A stretch of DNA of 47,637 nucleotides from Gammaproteobacteria bacterium (GTDB taxonomy: Bacteria; Pseudomonadota; Gammaproteobacteria; Steroidobacterales; Rariloculaceae), in assembly GCA_022820625.1 (NCBI GenBank), contig JAJEFE010000157.1:1-47637 (forward strand). The letters are read 5' to 3'. How positions within the stretch are numbered: the first letter of the stretch is position 1; the number at the start of each line of letters is the position of its first letter. Positions 36,086 through 45,392 of this stretch are shown one piece after another. The notes under the pieces were generated by a model. The model saw nothing but the letters and a program-made list of their open reading frames with translations. It ran no database searches and was not told the origin of the DNA. The position numbers and the translations under genes are program-made.

Positions 36086-36400
36086 TTGTATGCCGACGAG
36101 GGCTACATGACCCTCGAAGGAGTCATACCGGACGACCAGTTGCAGATGCTGCGCGAGGAGTGCTCGTACTTTCTCGGCTACATGGATGCGCGCATGGACC
36201 ACGGACTCGTCTCCGGCGAGGCCCTGTCGCGGCGCAGCAAGCGCTACTTCGTCAACAACCTTTACCGTTACAGCCCGCGGCTGTGGCAATTCATCTACAG
36301 CGATCTCATGGCCGAGGTCTGCCGCGCCACGCTCGGCGGCGAGGCGTACCTGTTCAACGAGCAATGGGTCGTCAAGAGCGCCGAACAGGGCATGAATTTG
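36086..36400 (+). pseudogene. Phytanoyl-CoA dioxygenase (PhyH) family remnant
   Basis: The translated segment YADEGYMTLEGVIPDDQLQMLREE and following, through FNEQWVVKSAEQGM (about 105 residues), matches the N-terminal part of PhyH-type Fe(II)/2-oxoglutarate oxygenases. It ends just where the HxD iron-binding motif should appear; at the corresponding place I read KCLRQV instead. A TAA lies just upstream of the fragment (36068-36070). The open frame continues by chance into the sulfatase gene, but the two are not a real fusion: the sulfatase has its own lipoprotein signal at 36497. Confidence 0.75.
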
Positions 36401-36496
36401 AAGTGCCTGCGCCAGGTACCGCTTGAATTCGCTATCGACGCGGCACCGGCCCATTCGGTTAAACTCCCGCGCTGGCCACAATCCCATAGGGTGTCC

Positions 36497-38179
36497 ATGA
36501 AAAATCAGATCGTTCGATTCACCGGAATGATCGTTGCGTTCGGTTTGCTGGCGGGATGCGGCTCCGAACCGCCGTCTACCGTCCCGAACGTCCCGGATGC
36601 GCCCGCGTCGACCGACGCTCCCGACTCCCCGGACCTCCCCGCCGCCACTGTCGAGGACGGCCGGCCGAACATCCTGTTCATCCTCGCCGACGACCTGGGT
36701 TTTACCGACCTGGGTTCGTTCGGCGGGGAAATCTCCACGCCGAATCTGGATACGCTGGCATTCGAGGGCGTGCGGCTGACGAACTTTCATTCGGCGCCCT
36801 ACTGCGCCGCGACTCGGGCCAGCCTGATGTCGGGGACGACAAGCCGCGAGGCCGGCGTCATCATCCACAATGAACCGCTGCGGCCCGACGTGGCGACGAT
36901 GCCGGAACGCCTAGGTGCGGCGGGCTACCACACATATATCTCCGGCAAGTGGAATCTGGGGATCACGCTTGAAGAGAGCGCCCATGCCCGGGGCTTCGAG
37001 CGGTCGTTCGCGCTGGGCCCGCCCGTCGACAATCACCTGGCGCACAGCAATTTCCCTCCGGTCTCGGAATTCGCTCCCGACGGCGCCTACCTGGAGAACG
37101 GCGTGAGCTTCACGCTGCCCGACGAGTGGTTCTCGACGGATCTTTTTACCGACAAGTTGATGGAACAGATTTCGGCCGACCTGGACGACGGCGTGCCCTG
37201 GTTCGGCTACCTTGCGCTGACGGCGCCGCACTGGCCGCTGCAGGCGCCGGAGGACTGGATCGACCGGTACGCGGGGCGCTATGACGAAGGCTACGACGTG
37301 TTCCGCGAAGCGCGGGTTGCCCGCGCGACGGAACTCGGCGTGTTTCCGGAGGGATTGACGCTGGAGGGATTCCAGGGTCGCGCGCCCGCGTGGAACGACC
37401 TCGGCGAGGAACAGCAGGCCAAGCTGGCGCGGGCCATGGAAATCTATGCGGCCATGGTGGAGAACATCGACTGGAACATCGGCCGCCTGGTGGCATTCCT
37501 GGAAGAGTCCGGCGAACTCGACAACACGGTGATCATCTTCTCGTCGGACAACGGCGCCGCCGGCAGCGACGATACGTTCGTTCCGCCCGAGATGCCCCGC
37601 ACGGACAACGACAACTCCCTGGCCAACATGGGCCGCCAGTGGTCCTTTACGGCCTACGACCGCGGCTGGGCCGAAGCCGCCACGGCGCCCTTCAGGGAAG
37701 TGAAGACGTCGATGTACGCGGGGGGCACCCAGGTACCGACGTTTTTGCGGCACCCCGATGTGGCCGACCAGGGTGGAATCGAGCGCACGTACCTGACGGT
37801 CATGGACCTGCTGCCGACGTTTCTGCACATCGCAGAGGCGCCTCCACCGGCCGAAGAATTCCAGGGGCGCCAGGTCATGCCCGTGCGCGGGCGGTCGTTC
37901 TGGGATCTGCTGCGAGGCGGCGAACCGCCCGAAACGACGGCGACGCCCTGGATCACCACCAACGATCGCCGGGCTGCGCTCGTGCTCTGGCCGTGGAAGA
38001 TCGTCACCCGGTCGACGGGCGGCAATGCTCAGGACGGTCCGCCGCTGGAGTGGGACCTGTTCAACCTCGAGGACGACCCGGGCGAACGCCGGGATGTTTC
38101 TGGCCTGCACCCGGATATCAAGTCGGAACTGGTGGCGCACTGGGCCGACTACGCTGGCGGAATCGGCCTGGAGCCCTGA
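36497..38179 (+). CDS. Lipoprotein sulfatase (formylglycine type)
   Basis: The 560-residue protein starts MKNQIVRFTGMIVAFGLLAGC, a lipoprotein signal with lipobox LAGC, followed by a Pro/Ser/Asp-rich linker (about 22-50). The sulfatase fold follows: NILFILADDLGFTD with metal-binding Asp residues (near 58), and YCAATRASLMSG (near 99), where the formylglycine motif is C-A-A-T-R, i.e. CxAxR rather than CxPxR. Then come SGKWNLG, FGYLALTAPHWPLQAP and FSSDNGAAGSD (metal site). It is anchored in the envelope and probably removes sulfate from an exogenous substrate, which is unknown. It is paralogous to, and convergent with, the next gene. A GTG two codons upstream is a possible alternative start. 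Confidence 0.9.
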   Translation: MKNQIVRFTGMIVAFGLLAGCGSEPPSTVPNVPDAPASTDAPDSPDLPAATVEDGRPNILFILADDLGFTDLGSFGGEISTPNLDTLAFEGVRLTNFHSAPYCAATRASLMSGTTSREAGVIIHNEPLRPDVATMPERLGAAGYHTYISGKWNLGITLEESAHARGFERSFALGPPVDNHLAHSNFPPVSEFAPDGAYLENGVSFTLPDEWFSTDLFTDKLMEQISADLDDGVPWFGYLALTAPHWPLQAPEDWIDRYAGRYDEGYDVFREARVARATELGVFPEGLTLEGFQGRAPAWNDLGEEQQAKLARAMEIYAAMVENIDWNIGRLVAFLEESGELDNTVIIFSSDNGAAGSDDTFVPPEMPRTDNDNSLANMGRQWSFTAYDRGWAEAATAPFREVKTSMYAGGTQVPTFLRHPDVADQGGIERTYLTVMDLLPTFLHIAEAPPPAEEFQGRQVMPVRGRSFWDLLRGGEPPETTATPWITTNDRRAALVLWPWKIVTRSTGGNAQDGPPLEWDLFNLEDDPGERRDVSGLHPDIKSELVAHWADYAGGIGLEP

Positions 38180-38285
38180 CGCGGCGCCCTCGAACCTGGA
38201 GGTAGCGACACCAACCCAGTCACCGTCAACGGCGCCGCCGCGACTCCAACCCTGACGCGGCCGGCGATGCGCCGCCGCATTGCGC

Positions 38286-39974
38286 CTACGGCATCGGGTC
38301 CGGGTGCGGCGTATCGTCGATCAGCCACATGGGCCGAATCAAGTTCGGGAGGCTGTGCGGGGGTATCACGTTGCTTTGCGTTCGGAATTCTTCCCAGGCG
38401 GCGATCATCTCGTTGAGCTTGTCCGGCATGCTGCCGGACAGGTCCGTGGTCTCAGCCGGATCCTCGATCACGTTGTACAGGTACCAGCGATCCTCCCGGA
38501 ACGGCGGCTCGGAGCGCAACAGCTTCCAGTCGCCCTTGCGCACGGCGATCCGCCCCCACAATTCCAGGCCTAGGACCTCATCCTCGCCGTGAACGACCGC
38601 TGCGGGATCGTTCAATAGCCGCGTAAAGCTCCTGCCGGTCTGCGGCAGGATTCCCTGCCCTCCGTAGGAGCCTTGCGGATACTCGACGCCTGCCAGTTCG
38701 AGTATGGTGGGTGCGACATCGCTGACCATCAACACGCTGTGGCTGACCGTTCCCCGGGCGCCGACACCCCGGCCGCTGACGATCGCCGGCACGCGAATGC
38801 CGCCCTCGGCCGCGTGGCGCTTGAACAGGTTGAACGGCACGCTGCCCGCCGATCCCCATCCCGGTCCATAGAACATCTGCGATCCTTCCCGCCCCACGTT
38901 TTCGATGCTGTTGTCCGCGGCCGCGTATCGTGCCGCCGCCGGTCCGTCGTTCCAGCCGAAGAACCCGGCCGCTCCGTTGTCGGAAAGGAACAGGATCACC
39001 GTGTTCTCATACAGCCCCGCCTGTTTCAGGTAGTCGAGTACCCTGCCGATGTTGTCGTCCATGTTGTCGATGGCGCCGGCGTAGACCTCCATGCGGCGCG
39101 CATGAATCCGTCGCGCGGCATCGCTCAACTCCTCCCAGGGCGTGACGGTCGGCGCCCGTTCGCTCAGCCCGGTACCGGGCGGAAACAGTCCCAGATCGAT
39201 CATGCGGGCCAGCCGCATTTCCCCCAGAACTTCGTATCCGTCGTCGTATTGTCCGCGATAGAGGTCGATATGCGTGTCCGGCGCCTGCACGGGAATGTGG
39301 GGAGCAGTGAAATTCAGGTACGCCAGAAAGGGCCTGTCCTGCTCCGGGTCGGTGCTCAGGTACTCGATGAGCTTGTCGGTGTAGAAATTGCTGGAGAAGA
39401 AATCGTCCGCCACGGGCATCCCGGTGACCTCCACCCCGTTCTCGAAATAGCCGCCCGACACACCGTCCCGCCCGTTCAGGTTGAAGTGGCTGTCGGCCGG
39501 AGCGCCTCCGGACTGGGTGAAGGCCTGGTCGAATCCCCTCGCGACCGGGAGTTTGTCCGGGGTGTACCCCAGGTGCCACTTGCCGGTGGCATAGGTCCGG
39601 TAGCCGTTGTCCTGCAGCAGCCTGGCGAAAGTCACCACGCGATCGCTGAGCACGCCTTCATACCCGGGTACGCCATCCTGATTGGGGCTTTGGACACCAC
39701 CTCCCATCGTCCCCAGGCCCGCCAGATGATTGTCCGTGCCGGACAACAGCATGGCGCGGGTGGGCGAGCAGTTCATCTGGGCGTAGAAACTCGTGAACCG
39801 GATGCCCTCCTCTGCCAGGCCATCCAGGGCCGGGGTATCGATTTCGCCGCCATAGGGCCCCAGTTCGGCCATGCCGACATCGTCGGCAACGATGATCAGA
39901 AAGTTGGGTCTGTCCGTCTGCGCCGACAGTACCGCGGGCAACAGAAGACCGAGAATGAAAGCCGTTCTGATCAT
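38286..39974 (-). CDS. Secreted arylsulfatase-type sulfatase
   Basis: The 562-residue protein has a cleavable signal peptide (MIRTAFILGLLLPAVLSAQ) and the type I sulfatase core: FLIIVADDVGMAELGPYGG, the canonical formylglycine signature NCSPTRAMLLSG (near 77), ATGKWHLG, FTAPHIPVQAP and LSDNGAAGFFGWN. Long shared patterns with the convergent sulfatase (for example YDDGYEVLGEMRLARMIDLG against YDEGYDVFREARVARATELG) show a common origin. The ATG at 39974 is chosen because the signal peptide begins there; the open frame upstream to 40166 has no such features. The substrate is unknown, and activation would need a formylglycine-generating enzyme not seen here. Confidence 0.92.
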   Translation of the reverse strand: MIRTAFILGLLLPAVLSAQTDRPNFLIIVADDVGMAELGPYGGEIDTPALDGLAEEGIRFTSFYAQMNCSPTRAMLLSGTDNHLAGLGTMGGGVQSPNQDGVPGYEGVLSDRVVTFARLLQDNGYRTYATGKWHLGYTPDKLPVARGFDQAFTQSGGAPADSHFNLNGRDGVSGGYFENGVEVTGMPVADDFFSSNFYTDKLIEYLSTDPEQDRPFLAYLNFTAPHIPVQAPDTHIDLYRGQYDDGYEVLGEMRLARMIDLGLFPPGTGLSERAPTVTPWEELSDAARRIHARRMEVYAGAIDNMDDNIGRVLDYLKQAGLYENTVILFLSDNGAAGFFGWNDGPAAARYAAADNSIENVGREGSQMFYGPGWGSAGSVPFNLFKRHAAEGGIRVPAIVSGRGVGARGTVSHSVLMVSDVAPTILELAGVEYPQGSYGGQGILPQTGRSFTRLLNDPAAVVHGEDEVLGLELWGRIAVRKGDWKLLRSEPPFREDRWYLYNVIEDPAETTDLSGSMPDKLNEMIAAWEEFRTQSNVIPPHSLPNLIRPMWLIDDTPHPDPMP

Positions 39975-40144
39975 GTGGAAGTCACCGGGATTCCGTTCCT
40001 GAGCACCGGATAATATAGCGGTTGCCACGCGATGAGTAGCAACTCCCGCAGTCACTCGCGGGCGGTTTTTTCCGGGTACCCGATGGCCGAATCGCCGATT
40101 TGGTGTACCTTGACGGTTTCTGACAGGTGGCGGGCGCGCACGGC

Positions 40145-42469
40145 ATGGCAAGAGAACAATTCGCAAGGCGATTCGCCGAACGGGTGCTGGCGGCCCGCTG
40201 GCCGGTCATTATCGGCAGCCTGGTCTGGGTCGCGGCGGCGGCAAGCGGCATCAGCCGGTTCGAATTCGCCGCCGATTACCGCATCTTCTTCGACGAACAC
40301 AACCCGGAGCTTCTGGGCCTGGAAGCTTTCGAGAATACCTACGGGAAGAACGAAAACATCGCGTTCCTGATCGTTCCTGACGACGGTGACGCTACCTCCG
40401 AAGAAGCTCTCGCGGCGGCTGTGTGGCTCACGGACGCCGCCTGGCAGACACCCTGGACGAGGCGCGTGGATTCGCTCGCCAATTTCCAGCACACCACCGC
40501 CGACGGCGACGACCTGTATGTACGCGACCTGATCGATCCGCAACTCCTCTCCGACGCTGACGCGCGATCGCAAATCCGCGAGATTGCCCTGTCCGACCCG
40601 CGGATCGAAGGCGCCATTCTGGCCCGAAACGGCGATGTCAGCGTGGTCAACGTCACCATCGAACTGCCGGCCGAAGACCAGTTGGAGGCCATCACCGAAG
40701 TCGCCGGGTTCGCAAGAGCCCTCGCCGCGGAGGCGGAAGAACGATTTCCCGGCATGGATCTGCGCACGGTCGGCACCGTGATGGTCAACCAGACCTTCGT
40801 CGAAGCCTCCGTCGACAGCCAGTTGATCTTCCTGCCGGCCAGCCTGTTGCTCATGGCGGTGGTCCTGGGCGTCCTTGTCCGGGGCTGGGCCGGAGTGCTG
40901 GCGACCGGGATCGTCATCGTCTTTTCGATCATGGCATCCCTGGGCCTGGGCGTGTGGGCCGGCCTGCCGTTTTCCCCGCCCATCGCGCCGGCGCCGACCA
41001 TCGTGCTGATGATCGTCGTGGCGAGCTGCGTACACCTCCTGGTGGGCTTGCAGCAGCGGTTGCGGGCGGGCGATTCGAGGCACGACGCCATCGTCGGATC
41101 GCTCAGTCTCAACCTGCATCCGGTGTTTCTGGCAAGCCTCACGACAGCGCTCGGGTTCCTGAGCATGAACTTCTCCGAAGTGCCTCCCTACCGCGATCTG
41201 GGCAACTTCATCGCCTTCGGGATCGGCTCTTCGTTCGTTCTCTCGGTCACCTTCCTGCCTGCCCTGCTCTCGTTGCTCCCGGTTCGGGCCGCAAGGGAAC
41301 GGCAATTCCACGGAATCTCGGTAAGGCAGATCTCGGACGCGGCATTGCGGCACAGAAAGGTGCTGTTTGCCTTCTGGCTGGTGGTCGTGCCCGCCATGAT
41401 GCTGGCCATTACGCGCAACGAACTCAACGACGTGCTGGTTCACTTCTTCGATGACAGCGTCGAGTTCCGGCAGGACACGGACTTCATGGACGAACACCTG
41501 AGCGGCAATACCCTGCTGGAGTACTCGTTGCACGCCGATGCCGAGGGCGGCGTCACCGATCCCGAATTCCTCACCGAGGTTTCGAACTTCGCCGAGTGGT
41601 ACCGCGGGCAGCCGGCGGTACGCCATGTGGCGGTCATCACCGACACCTTCCGGCAGCTCAACCAGAGCATGCACGGCGACGACCCGGCCGAGTACGGGAT
41701 TCCGGCAAGCCAGGCGCTCGCGGCGCAGTACCTGTTGCTCTACGAACTCTCGCTTCCCCAGGGCCTGGACGTGAACAACCAGATGGACCGGTCCAGAACG
41801 TCCACGCGCGTGTCGGTGTCGGCGGAGACGCTGGGTTCCGCCGATGTGCTCGATCTGAATGCCCGCGCCGAGGCCTGGCTGGCGGAAAATGCGCCGCGAG
41901 TGGACGACGTCAACGCCACCGGCCCGGCAACGCTGTTCGCCTACATCGGTCAGCGCAACATCCGCGCCATGCTGCTCGGGACGGTGGTTGTGCTCGTCGC
42001 CATTTCCATCATCCTGCTCGTCACGCTGCGGTCGCTGCGGGTGGGCCTGATCAGCATCGTGCCCAACCTGGTGCCCGCAGTGCTCGGCTTCGGCGTCTGG
42101 GGACTGACGGTCGGGCAGGTGAGCCTCTCGCTGTCGGTCGTCGTGGCCATGACCGTGGGCATCGTCGTGGACGACACCGTGCACTTTCTGAGCAAGTACC
42201 TGCGTGCGCGGCGCGAATACGGCCATGACCCCGAAGACGCGGTGCACTACGCCTTCGACACGGCCGGCCGCGCGCTGGTCACAACGACCATCGTGCTCGT
42301 CGCCGGTTTCCTGATATTCGCGTTTTCCCCGCTGATTCCCACGGCACAGGTGGGAATCCTGACCGCGATGATCATCGGCTTCGCGCTCATTGCCGACCTG
42401 ACGCTCCTGCCGGCGCTGTTGCTGGCGGTGGACCGGGGTGCTGCGAAGCAGGCCCCGATCCCGGCCTGA
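40145..42469 (+). CDS. RND-superfamily exporter (MMPL/patched-like)
   Basis: The 774-residue inner-membrane protein has two repeats of one helix, a large periplasmic loop and a five-helix bundle, about 12 helices in total. The first bundle includes LIFLPASLLLMAVVLGVLVRG and IVLMIVVASCVHLLVGLQQRL. The second has the typical GIVVDDTVHFLSKYLRAR (near 675) and ALVTTTIVLVAGFLIFAFSP. Such COG1033-type exporters move lipids or hydrophobic molecules and lack the tripartite partners of drug pumps. The ATG at 40145 is preferred to the GTG at 40127, though neither has a strong ribosome binding site. It precedes the NHLM-type export genes by 150 bases; a functional link is possible but unproven. Confidence 0.87.
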   Translation: MAREQFARRFAERVLAARWPVIIGSLVWVAAAASGISRFEFAADYRIFFDEHNPELLGLEAFENTYGKNENIAFLIVPDDGDATSEEALAAAVWLTDAAWQTPWTRRVDSLANFQHTTADGDDLYVRDLIDPQLLSDADARSQIREIALSDPRIEGAILARNGDVSVVNVTIELPAEDQLEAITEVAGFARALAAEAEERFPGMDLRTVGTVMVNQTFVEASVDSQLIFLPASLLLMAVVLGVLVRGWAGVLATGIVIVFSIMASLGLGVWAGLPFSPPIAPAPTIVLMIVVASCVHLLVGLQQRLRAGDSRHDAIVGSLSLNLHPVFLASLTTALGFLSMNFSEVPPYRDLGNFIAFGIGSSFVLSVTFLPALLSLLPVRAARERQFHGISVRQISDAALRHRKVLFAFWLVVVPAMMLAITRNELNDVLVHFFDDSVEFRQDTDFMDEHLSGNTLLEYSLHADAEGGVTDPEFLTEVSNFAEWYRGQPAVRHVAVITDTFRQLNQSMHGDDPAEYGIPASQALAAQYLLLYELSLPQGLDVNNQMDRSRTSTRVSVSAETLGSADVLDLNARAEAWLAENAPRVDDVNATGPATLFAYIGQRNIRAMLLGTVVVLVAISIILLVTLRSLRVGLISIVPNLVPAVLGFGVWGLTVGQVSLSLSVVVAMTVGIVVDDTVHFLSKYLRARREYGHDPEDAVHYAFDTAGRALVTTTIVLVAGFLIFAFSPLIPTAQVGILTAMIIGFALIADLTLLPALLLAVDRGAAKQAPIPA

Positions 42470-42537
42470 GCCGGCGTCCGGTTGAGTCCGGTCGCGGAAA
42501 CCACGGGCCATCCGAGCCTTTCCCGGGCGAGTTTGCA

Positions 42538-42543
42538 TATAAT
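42538..42543 (+). promoter_or_regulatory. Candidate -10 element upstream of the export cassette
   Basis: A perfect TATAAT (preceded by TTTGCA) lies in the gap between the RND gene and the export cassette. No good -35 is seen at 16-18 bp. It would give a leader of about 70 bases before the GTG at 42620. Confidence 0.4.
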
Positions 42544-42619
42544 CCCCTGAAGATTCACTCAGGCCGAATGAGAATTTCCCGATCCTTGCCGGATCGCCAC
42601 AAGGCAGCTACGCACGGTC

Positions 42620-43180
42620 GTGTTCAGTAATCCATTTGACTCGTTTCACAATACGGTTGCCGAAGCCAAGGAAGAGCGTGAACAGCTCGACCGGCTGCTG
42701 ACGGTCTCCACGCCGCGGGAGCGGCTGCTGCTCGCCGGCATTGCCGTGTTGCTGGTTATCCTGGCGGCATGGCTCTTCTTCGGCAGCGTAGCCCGAAGCC
42801 TTACGGTTGACGGCGTGCTGGTCGAGTCAGCCGAAAACTCGGGCGAAGCAGCCCTGTCCGTGCAGGCCCTTGTCCTGGTCGACAGCGAGTTGGCGCTTGA
42901 GGTCGAGGCCGGCATGCCGGCGGTGATCGAACTGGCCACGACAGATGGAGAACTGGAGATGCTTGGAGGAGAGGTCGCGGTCGCTCCGTCGGTATCCTCG
43001 CCCGAGTTTCTGGAGGCGATGGAGATGGACTCCATGTCGCCGGTGACCATCTTCCACCACGTTGAAATCACGCTCGATGAAGAACTCGATCCGGCTTCGC
43101 TCCCAGGCAGGGAAGTCCGCATTGTCATCGATCTCGGCCGACAGCATCCCGCCGCGCTTTTCGGAATGAGGCGAACATAG
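42620..43180 (+). CDS. Short membrane-fusion-like protein of an NHLM-type export system
   Basis: The 186-residue protein has a cytoplasmic N terminus (about 1-35, EAKEEREQLDRLLTVSTPRERLL), one transmembrane helix (about 36-55, LAGIAVLLVILAAWLFFGSVA) and a periplasmic beta-rich part. The helix and the next residues (FGSVARSLTVDGVLV) look like the start of NHLM/HlyD secretion proteins, and LEVEAGMPAVIELATTDGEL with GGEVAVAP resembles their beta-barrel. The coiled-coil hairpin and most of the lipoyl region are missing, so it is less than half the usual length of about 400. Its stop is one base before the peptidase-ABC gene. The start is GTG. The adaptor assignment is inference from position and the N-terminal pattern. 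Confidence 0.7.
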   Translation: MFSNPFDSFHNTVAEAKEEREQLDRLLTVSTPRERLLLAGIAVLLVILAAWLFFGSVARSLTVDGVLVESAENSGEAALSVQALVLVDSELALEVEAGMPAVIELATTDGELEMLGGEVAVAPSVSSPEFLEAMEMDSMSPVTIFHHVEITLDEELDPASLPGREVRIVIDLGRQHPAALFGMRRT

Positions 43181-43181
43181 G

Positions 43182-45392
43182 ATGCCCCCGCGCGCCTCTT
43201 CCGGGGCTGGCGCCAAGGCTGCTTCGGACACGCCGAAACAAAGGGTCACCACGCCCGTCCTGTTACAGATGCACGCGACGGAATGCGGCGCCGCCTGCCT
43301 CGGCAGCGTATTGGGCTACTTCGGGCGCTGGGCGCCGCTAACCGAATTGCGCGAAAAATGCGAGGTCAGCCGTGACGGCAGCAGCGCAGCGAGTATCGTG
43401 CGTGCCGCCAGACATTACGGTCTCGAATGCAGGGGGCTCAGCGTACGCGCCCATCTGCTGAAGAAACTGCCGCTGCCCCTGATCCTGTTCTGGCAGTTCA
43501 GCCATTTCGTCGTGCTCGAAGGGTACGACGGCCGTTACTTCTATCTCAACGATCCGGCCACGGGGCGGCGCAGGCTCTCCGCAGAAGAATTCAACCAGGG
43601 CTACAGCAGCATTGCGCTGAAATTCAAGCGCGGCGACGACTTCAAGCCCGGCGGCGAGCGGCCAAGCCTGTTCGGGCAGCTGCGCACGCTGCTTGCGGGA
43701 TCCTGGAATGTGCTGACCGGAGTTGTCGCCTGCGGACTCATGCTGACATTGCTGGCCCTTGTCGTTCCGGTCACTCTCGGCGTGTTCGTGGACGATGTGC
43801 TGGAATCCCAGGGGGCCTGGGGCGGATTGGTGGCCGCCCTGCTGGGCGGCGGCATCCTGGTCTACGTCCTTACCTTGCTCAAGCACCAGTTCCTGAAACG
43901 CCTGGCAGTCCGGGTTTCGGTGATCGGCTACAACCGGGGCCTGACAAGGCTGCTGCGGTTGCCGGTGGAGTTTTTCGAACACAGGCTGGTCGGCGATCTG
44001 ACCGATCGGGTCTCGTCCATCGACAGGATCGCGAAGAACCTGACGGAGCAGTTTCTCGTGCTCATTATCGACATGGCGATGAGCGCGGTGTTGCTCGCCG
44101 CCATGCTGGCGTACGATGTCCGGCTCACGCTGGTGGTGGTGTCGCTGGCCCTGCTGCACGGCGCGCTGGCCCACTTCCTCAACGGGTTCCGGGAAGTTCG
44201 CAGCCAGTCCATGAGGCGCGAGCAGGGATTGCTGATCGGCGTCGGCATGCAAATGTTGAGTCATGCGGACAACCTGCGCATGACGGGGTCGGACGACCGT
44301 TTCTTCTCGCGCTGGAGCGGTCAACAGGCGCGCGAACTGCATGCACGCCAGCGCTATTCCCAACTGGGCGCCGCCAATACCGCGCTGCCGGGGATGATCG
44401 CCCTGTTTCGCACCGCGGCAGTCCTGGGCATCGGGGGAAGCCTGGTCATGGCAGGAGCAATGACCCTGGGATCACTGGTCGGGTTCTATATCCTGGCGGA
44501 GATGTTCCTGGCGCCTGTCGGGCGATTCCTGGATTTCGCCGACAAACGCCAGGCGCTTGAAACCGATCTGCAACGTCTGGAAGACATCTCGCGAACTGCC
44601 GAAGATCCCGTGTTCAGCCGCCGGTCGCCGGAGTCGCGGTCGATCCCCACGTTCAAGGGCCGGCTCCAGCTTGCGGGCCGGCTCGAACTGCGCGACGTCA
44701 CATTCGGCTACAGCAGGAGCCGGCCGCCCCTGATCGAGAACTTCAACCTCGAGATGAAGCCGGGTCAGCGGGTGGCCGTGGTGGGTCCCAGCGGCTCCGG
44801 CAAGTCCACCGTGGCGCGTCTGGTTTCGGGAATCTGCCAGCCCTGGTCGGGCGAAATCCTGTTCGATGGCCATCCGTGGGACGAGATTCCCGAAGAAGTG
44901 TTGCGGCGGTCCATCTCCATGGTGGATCAGGACGCCGTGCTCTTCTCCGCGTCCCTGCGCGACAACATCACGTTGTGGAACCCGGCCGTTCCGGACGAAC
45001 TCATCATCGCCGCAACGCGCGACGCCTGCATTCATGAAGAAATCCTGCTCAGGCGGGAGGGCTATGCGGCTCGCGTCGAGGAAGGCGGCGTGAATTTCAG
45101 CGGCGGCCAGCGGCAGCGCCTGGAAATCGCCCGTGCGCTGGTGGGCAATCCCACCGTGCTGATTCTGGACGAGGCGACCAGCGCACTCGACGCCGCAACG
45201 GAAGAATACGTCGACGATGCCCTGCGGCGGCGCGGCGTCACCTGCCTGATCGTGGCGCACCGGCTGAGCACCGTGCGGGATTGCGACGAAATCATCGTGC
45301 TCGAAGAGGGCGCCGAAGTGCAGCGCGGCACGCACGACGACCTGATTGCGGACCGGGACGGCACGTATTACAAGCTGGTGAAGTCAGGCTGA
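43182..45392 (+). CDS. Peptidase C39-containing ABC transporter, NHLM bacteriocin type
   Basis: The 736-residue protein processes and exports peptides. A C39 leader peptidase (about 20-150) has the catalytic Cys in MHATECGAACLGSVLGYFG, His in FSHFVVLEGYDG and Asp in YLNDPATGRR. Six transmembrane helices follow (about 170-450). The ATPase (about 500-736) has Walker A VVGPSGSGKSTVAR, signature NFSGGQRQRLEIARAL, Walker B VLILDEATSALD and switch VAHRLST. It would cut double-glycine-type leaders during export. No precursor peptide gene is visible nearby. Its TGA overlaps the ATG of the second ABC gene by one base, so the two are coupled and probably form a heteromeric exporter. Confidence 0.92.
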   Translation: MPPRASSGAGAKAASDTPKQRVTTPVLLQMHATECGAACLGSVLGYFGRWAPLTELREKCEVSRDGSSAASIVRAARHYGLECRGLSVRAHLLKKLPLPLILFWQFSHFVVLEGYDGRYFYLNDPATGRRRLSAEEFNQGYSSIALKFKRGDDFKPGGERPSLFGQLRTLLAGSWNVLTGVVACGLMLTLLALVVPVTLGVFVDDVLESQGAWGGLVAALLGGGILVYVLTLLKHQFLKRLAVRVSVIGYNRGLTRLLRLPVEFFEHRLVGDLTDRVSSIDRIAKNLTEQFLVLIIDMAMSAVLLAAMLAYDVRLTLVVVSLALLHGALAHFLNGFREVRSQSMRREQGLLIGVGMQMLSHADNLRMTGSDDRFFSRWSGQQARELHARQRYSQLGAANTALPGMIALFRTAAVLGIGGSLVMAGAMTLGSLVGFYILAEMFLAPVGRFLDFADKRQALETDLQRLEDISRTAEDPVFSRRSPESRSIPTFKGRLQLAGRLELRDVTFGYSRSRPPLIENFNLEMKPGQRVAVVGPSGSGKSTVARLVSGICQPWSGEILFDGHPWDEIPEEVLRRSISMVDQDAVLFSASLRDNITLWNPAVPDELIIAATRDACIHEEILLRREGYAARVEEGGVNFSGGQRQRLEIARALVGNPTVLILDEATSALDAATEEYVDDALRRRGVTCLIVAHRLSTVRDCDEIIVLEEGAEVQRGTHDDLIADRDGTYYKLVKSG

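Noticed and set aside
36086..38179. A 697-codon frame apparently fusing a phytanoyl-CoA dioxygenase to a sulfatase
   Set aside because: The sulfatase has its own lipoprotein signal at 36497, and the dioxygenase part ends before its active site; the frame continuity is chance.
42568..42630. 20-codon frame MRISRSLPDRHKAATHGRVQ as a possible precursor peptide of the exporter
   Set aside because: It overlaps the GTG start of the next gene, has no double-Gly cleavage site or ribosome binding site, and looks like chance.
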